Position numbers and translations under genes: made by a program. The notes under the pieces were generated by a model. That model saw nothing but the letters and a program-made list of their open reading frames with translations, had not been told where the DNA came from and did not search any database. Positions 7,136 through 9,737 of a stretch of DNA of 9,737 bases are shown one piece after another (positions within the stretch are counted from its first letter, which is position 1; each line of letters begins with the position of its first letter). Source of the stretch: Nitrosomonadales bacterium (GTDB taxonomy: Bacteria; Pseudomonadota; Gammaproteobacteria; Burkholderiales; Sulfuricellaceae); NCBI GenBank assembly GCA_003104895.1, contig PQAG01000004.1, forward strand, positions 1 through 9,737, in the 5' to 3' direction.

Positions 7136-7990
7136 TTAAATATGGAATTTATCTGCAGAATCTATTGCGTTTTCGAGCAGTGTGGCAACGGTCATCGGGC
7201 CAACGCCGCCTGGTACCGGGGTAATCCAGCCGGCTCGCTGAAAGGCGGTGGCAAATTCCACATCGCCACAAATCTTGCCATCTGGCAGGCGATTGATGCC
7301 CACATCAATCACAATGGCGCCTTCTTTCACCCACTCCCCCTTGACCAGTCCGGGCTTGCCCACGGCGACCACCAGAATTTCCGCTTCGCTGACGTAGGAG
7401 GCCAGATCTCTGGTAAATCTGTGCGTGGTCGTGACTGTACAGCCCGCAAGCAACAACTCCAGCCCCATGGGGCGGCCCACAGTATTAGATGCGCCGACCA
7501 CCACCGCATTCTTGCCCTTTAATTCCTCGCCGGTGCTTCTCAGCAAGGTCATTGCACCCCGGGGGGTGCATGGCCTCAATACCGGAATCCGCAGAGCCAG
7601 GCGCCCAATGTTGTAAGGATGGAAACCGTCCACATCCTTGTCTGGATGGATGCGTTCGACAATGGCTTCGCTATCGATGTGGGCAGGAACCGGCATCTGC
7701 ACTAGGACGCCGTCTATGGCCGGGTCGGCATTGAGCTTGTCGATCAGGGACAGGAGCTCACCCTGACTTGTGGAGGCCGGCAAATCATAGGAAACGGAAT
7801 GGAAGCCGGTGCTGTCACATGCGCGTCGCTTGTTTCGAACGTAAATGGAGGAGGCAGGGTCGTCTCCAACCAGAATGACGGCCAGGCCGGGACGCCGCTT
7901 TCCGGCATTCACTCGGGCTTCGACACGTTGTTTGATTTGTTGCAGGAGCTGGTCTGCGATTGCTTTGCCATCGATGATCTGTGCTGACAT
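7136..7990 (-). CDS. folD: Methylenetetrahydrofolate dehydrogenase / cyclohydrolase
   Basis: A complete bifunctional 284-residue enzyme (E. coli 288) that oxidises 5,10-methylene-THF with NADP+ and hydrolyses the product to 10-formyl-THF, the donor for purine synthesis and for formylating initiator Met-tRNA. Catalytic residues fall at the E. coli numbering: Tyr50 and Lys54 in YVRNKRRACD, Gln98 in VLVQMP and Asp121 in DKDVDGFHP. PCTPRG (140-145), the dinucleotide-binding GASNTVGRPM (166-175) and PGGVGPMT (260-267) are intact. ATG 7990 gives the normal N-terminus MSAQIIDGKAIA; an in-frame TAG lies five codons upstream. No Shine-Dalgarno is visible, as the bases before the ATG read AAAACCCCTACC. 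It is transcribed away from the tRNA-Pro(TGG) promoter, and the PIN-PhoH gene follows it. Confidence 0.98.
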   Translation of the reverse strand: MSAQIIDGKAIADQLLQQIKQRVEARVNAGKRRPGLAVILVGDDPASSIYVRNKRRACDSTGFHSVSYDLPASTSQGELLSLIDKLNADPAIDGVLVQMPVPAHIDSEAIVERIHPDKDVDGFHPYNIGRLALRIPVLRPCTPRGAMTLLRSTGEELKGKNAVVVGASNTVGRPMGLELLLAGCTVTTTHRFTRDLASYVSEAEILVVAVGKPGLVKGEWVKEGAIVIDVGINRLPDGKICGDVEFATAFQRAGWITPVPGGVGPMTVATLLENAIDSADKFHI

Positions 7991-8003
7991 GGTAGGGGTT
8001 TTC

Positions 8004-8043
8004 TAATTCAAGAAATGGTGGAATTAAGCGACACTTTAAAGTG
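8004..8043. promoter_or_regulatory. Two dyads upstream of folD
   Basis: Between the folD start and the tRNA promoter are TAATTC-N11-GAATTA (8004-8026) and the perfect 12-base palindrome CACTTTAAAGTG (8032-8043). Their place in a divergent regulatory gap makes an operator or promoter role possible. I cannot match either to a known regulator, and a 12-base palindrome is expected a couple of times by chance in a window this size. Confidence 0.2.
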
Positions 8044-8077
8044 GTTTTGCTCAGGATGCAAAGCGCGGGATGCGAGG

Positions 8078-8106
8078 TTGACGTTTATCTCTCTGCCATG
8101 TATAGT
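8078..8106 (+). promoter_or_regulatory. Sigma-70 promoter of the tRNA-Pro-Arg-His cluster
   Basis: TTGACG (8078-8083), a 17-base spacer and TATAGT (8101-8106) form a near-consensus promoter. A GC-rich discriminator (GCGCGTC) follows, typical of stable-RNA promoters. The -10 box ends 10 bases before the mature tRNA-Pro, so the predicted leader is only a few bases long. Confidence 0.85.
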
Positions 8107-8116
8107 GCGCGTCTTT

Positions 8117-8193
8117 CGGGGTGTAGCGTAGCCTGGTAGCGCGCCTGGTTTGGGACCAGGATGTCGGGAGTTCGAATCTCTCCACCCCGACCA
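8117..8193 (+). tRNA. tRNA-Pro (anticodon TGG)
   Basis: A 77-base cloverleaf with encoded CCA. The acceptor stem CGGGGTG pairs with CACCCCG, followed by discriminator A. The anticodon arm is CCTGG-TTTGGGA-CCAGG, giving TGG (reads CCA and, by wobble, other proline codons). The T arm is GGGAG-TTCGAAT-CTCTC. It is the first gene of a three-tRNA transcript and is very similar in its 5' half to tRNA-Pro(GGG) at 3457. Confidence 0.97.
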
Positions 8194-8209
8194 GGATTTG
8201 TCCGACAAT

Positions 8210-8286
8210 CTGCCCGTAGCTCAACCGGATAGAGCACCAGCCTTCTAAGCTGGGGGTTACAGGTTCGATTCCTGTCGGGCAGGCCA
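8210..8286 (+). tRNA. tRNA-Arg (anticodon TCT)
   Basis: A 77-base cloverleaf with encoded CCA. The acceptor stem CTGCCCG pairs with CGGGCAG, followed by discriminator G. The D stem is GCTC/GAGC. The anticodon arm is CCAGC-CTTCTAA-GCTGG, giving TCT (reads AGA/AGG). The T arm is ACAGG-TTCGATT-CCTGT. It lies 16 bases after tRNA-Pro(TGG), which implies one precursor cut by RNase P and 3' processing enzymes. Confidence 0.97.
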
Positions 8287-8307
8287 GTTTGGTTCTGTTG
8301 TTCAAGT

Positions 8308-8384
8308 GGTGGCTGTAGCTCAGCTGGTAGAGTCCCGGATTGTGATTCCGGTTGTCGTGGGTTCGAGTCCCATCAGCCACCCCA
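8308..8384 (+). tRNA. tRNA-His (anticodon GTG)
   Basis: A cloverleaf including the extra 5' G(-1) that marks tRNA-His and pairs with C73. The acceptor stem GTGGCTG pairs with CAGCCAC, then C73 and CCA. The anticodon arm is CCGGA-TTGTGAT-TCCGG, giving GTG. The T arm is GTGGG-TTCGAGT-CCCAT. The D stem GCTC/GAGT closes with a G-T wobble where E. coli has G-C. It is the last gene of the Pro-Arg-His cluster, 21 bases after tRNA-Arg. Confidence 0.97.
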
Positions 8385-8392
8385 AATAATGA

Positions 8393-9010
8393 TTAATCAA
8401 GGTCACATCCGTGGCCTTTTTTATTGTCTGTTCTCTCTATCTCAAGGAATGGTTCACCCGGCACATGCATCTCGTCGGCTTTCGAGTTGTCTTTATAATC
8501 ATTCCAATGAATCATTTTATTAATCCATAACCCGAGATCTTCTGCTGTTGGAAGTGGTCGTGAGATAAGATAGCCCTGTATCTGGGTACATCCTTGCTGC
8601 CGGAAGAATCTTTCCTGTTCTTCGCTTTCCACGCCTTCCGCAATTACATCCACTTGCAGCGAATGGGCGAGAGCAATAATTGCATGTGCGATGGTGACAT
8701 CATTGGCGTTGGTGGTGAGATCCTTCACGAAGGAGCGATCGATTTTGAGTGTATTAATCGGGAAGCGCTTCAGATAAGCCAGAGACGAGTAGCCCGTTCC
8801 AAAGTCATCAAGTGCAATTCTGACGCCCAATCTGGATAATGCGCCAAAGGCATTGCTGGCGGGCAGGCTATGATCCATGAGCAGGCTTTCTGTCATTTCC
8901 AGTTCCAGCATATCGGGGGCTAGACCGGTGAGTTGCAGCACAAGGCTTATGCGTTCGGCAATATCACTTTGCCTGAACTGGCGTGCAGAATAATTTGTTC
9001 TGGTGCACGG
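8393..9010 (-). pseudogene. Truncated EAL-domain (c-di-GMP phosphodiesterase) remnant
   Basis: The minus strand encodes about 200 residues matching the second half of an EAL domain, which in intact proteins hydrolyses cyclic di-GMP. Homology begins at NYSARQFRQ (compare the usual NLSARQF) at about 8995 and runs through LELEMTES, IALDDFGTGYSSLAYLKRFP, LKIDRSF, VIAEGVESEEQ and QGYLISRPLP. Metal- and substrate-binding residues of this half are all kept, but the first part of the domain, including the EAL motif itself, and any sensor or GGDEF domain are absent. The homology starts just after the prmB stop codon, and no start codon with a ribosome-binding site lies ahead of it; the open frame extends upstream only inside prmB in another frame. 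The last codons overlap the tRNA terminator, so the 3' end may also be cut. It is non-catalytic and probably not translated. The open frame suggests a fairly recent truncation. Confidence 0.82.
8399..8423 (+). terminator. Rho-independent terminator of the tRNA cluster
   Basis: AAGGTCAC and GTGGCCTT form an 8-bp stem with one G-T pair around the loop ATCC, followed by a run of T (TTTTTTATT). It starts 15 bases after the tRNA-His CCA. It also lies inside the last codons of the EAL remnant on the other strand. Confidence 0.85.
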
Positions 9011-9017
9011 CGGATTA

Positions 9018-9737
9018 CTATTCCATTTGTTCCCGCCTGAGCAGGAATACGAATTCATCTCCGGCGCTGGTTTCAAGCCAGCTAAAGGGCAGTTCCGGGA
9101 AGGCCATTTCCAAGGCATCGCGGTTGTGGCCGATTTCGACCACCAGTATGCCGCCTGGATTCAGATGTTTTGGCGCTTCGCGCAAGATGATGCGGATGGC
9201 ATCAAGACCATCTTCGCCGCTACCCAGTGCCAGTTCGGGCTCATGCCTATATTCTGGCGGTAATGCCTCGACGGAGGGGGCGTTGACGTAAGGCGGGTTG
9301 CTGATGATCACGTCGTAATGCTGTTCTCCAAGATTGCTGAAGAGATCGGACTGAACCAGCCGGATGTGCTGTTCAAGGCCATAATCAGAGACATTGCGCT
9401 GGGCGACTTCGAGCGCATCCGGAGAAATGTCTGCTGCGTCAATATCGGCATTTGGAAAAGCGTGCGCCATCAGGATAGCCAGGCAGCCGGAGCCGGTGCA
9501 CAAATCCAGTGCGGAGGTCACAATTTCCGGATCTTCCACCCAAGGGCTCAATTGTTCCCGCAGCAATTCGGCAATGAAGGAGCGTGGCACGATGACACGC
9601 TCATCCACATAAAAGCGGAAATCCCCCAGCCAGGCTTCATGCGTCAGGTAGGCGGAGGGAATGCGTTCTTTGGTGCGGCGCTCAAGAATATTCAGCACGC
9701 TTTCCAGTTCTGCCGAAGTCAGGCGCGCATCCAGAAA
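9018..9737 (-). CDS. prmB: Ribosomal protein L3 N5-glutamine methyltransferase, lacking its N-terminus in the window
   Basis: The last 239 codons of an S-adenosylmethionine-dependent methyltransferase that methylates a glutamine side chain of ribosomal protein L3 during ribosome assembly. The frame stays open to the right edge, so the start lies outside; about 70 residues are missing compared with the 310 of E. coli PrmB. Visible motifs are AYLTHEAW and FYVDERVIVPRSFI ahead of the core, the SAM-binding motif I LDLCTGSGCLAI, the acidic ADISPDAL, and the glutamine-binding NPPYV, then YRHEPELALGSGEDGL. NPPYV followed by EYRHEPELAL favours PrmB over PrmC (HemK), which modifies release factors. 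The gene ends with adjacent TAG and TAA stops, right where the EAL remnant begins. Confidence 0.95.
   Translation of the reverse strand, partial: FLDARLTSAELESVLNILERRTKERIPSAYLTHEAWLGDFRFYVDERVIVPRSFIAELLREQLSPWVEDPEIVTSALDLCTGSGCLAILMAHAFPNADIDAADISPDALEVAQRNVSDYGLEQHIRLVQSDLFSNLGEQHYDVIISNPPYVNAPSVEALPPEYRHEPELALGSGEDGLDAIRIILREAPKHLNPGGILVVEIGHNRDALEMAFPELPFSWLETSAGDEFVFLLRREQME

Noticed and set aside
8008..8380. Two open frames on the minus strand (66 and 109 codons) across the tRNA cluster
   Set aside because: They are antisense translations of the three tRNA genes, a well-known source of false protein annotations; they have no independent support.
8384..8420. Integrative element attached at the tRNA-His 3' end
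   Set aside because: No second copy of the tRNA-His 3' end, no integrase gene and no phage-like genes appear in the window; only the EAL fragment lies next to it.
9011..9118. ATG-initiated extension of the EAL frame upstream into prmB
   Set aside because: The first 36 or so residues are prmB sequence read in a shifted frame and show no EAL similarity, so this is not a true start.

Overview
The window is an ordinary chromosomal segment of a Gram-negative bacterium, most likely a betaproteobacterium; Nitrosomonadales-like is my best guess from protein character, not from any search. The basis is the order pheS-pheT-ihfA-MerR-tRNA-Pro(GGG), the proteobacterial IhfA, TadA, FolD and PrmB sequences, the PIN-PhoH ATPase, and tRNA genes that carry their CCA ends in the DNA. 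Most genes are housekeeping and intact.

Layout. Positions 2-3421 (+ strand) hold the end of pheS, complete pheT, ihfA and a MerR-type regulator. The last three are tightly packed: 10 bases between pheT and ihfA, and a 26-base overlap between ihfA and the regulator gene. A monocistronic tRNA-Pro(GGG) with its own promoter and a strong terminator follows (3442-3579). tadA (- strand) and a LysR-type regulator (+) diverge from a 104-bp gap holding a good LysR-type box. A small uncharacterised gene (5179-5598) follows the LysR gene. Convergent to it on the - strand are folD and a PIN-PhoH ATPase gene (5677-7990). A second tRNA block, Pro(TGG)-Arg(TCT)-His(GTG), has a consensus-like promoter and a terminator (8078-8423). 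The right end carries a truncated EAL-domain pseudogene and most of prmB, both on the - strand.

How the genes fit together. Translation dominates: both PheRS subunits, tRNA adenosine deaminase TadA, four tRNAs including two proline isoacceptors, and PrmB, which methylates ribosomal protein L3. FolD supplies one-carbon folates, including the formyl donor for initiator tRNA. IHF and the two regulators are DNA-binding proteins whose targets cannot be read from this window.

I see no defence system, CRISPR array, prophage or insertion sequence, and no convincing undescribed system. The points most worth a second look are the EAL relic wedged between tRNA-His and prmB, the degenerate CTGACA-type repeats between pheS and pheT, the uncharacterised 139-residue protein, and the very short predicted leaders of both tRNA-Pro genes.
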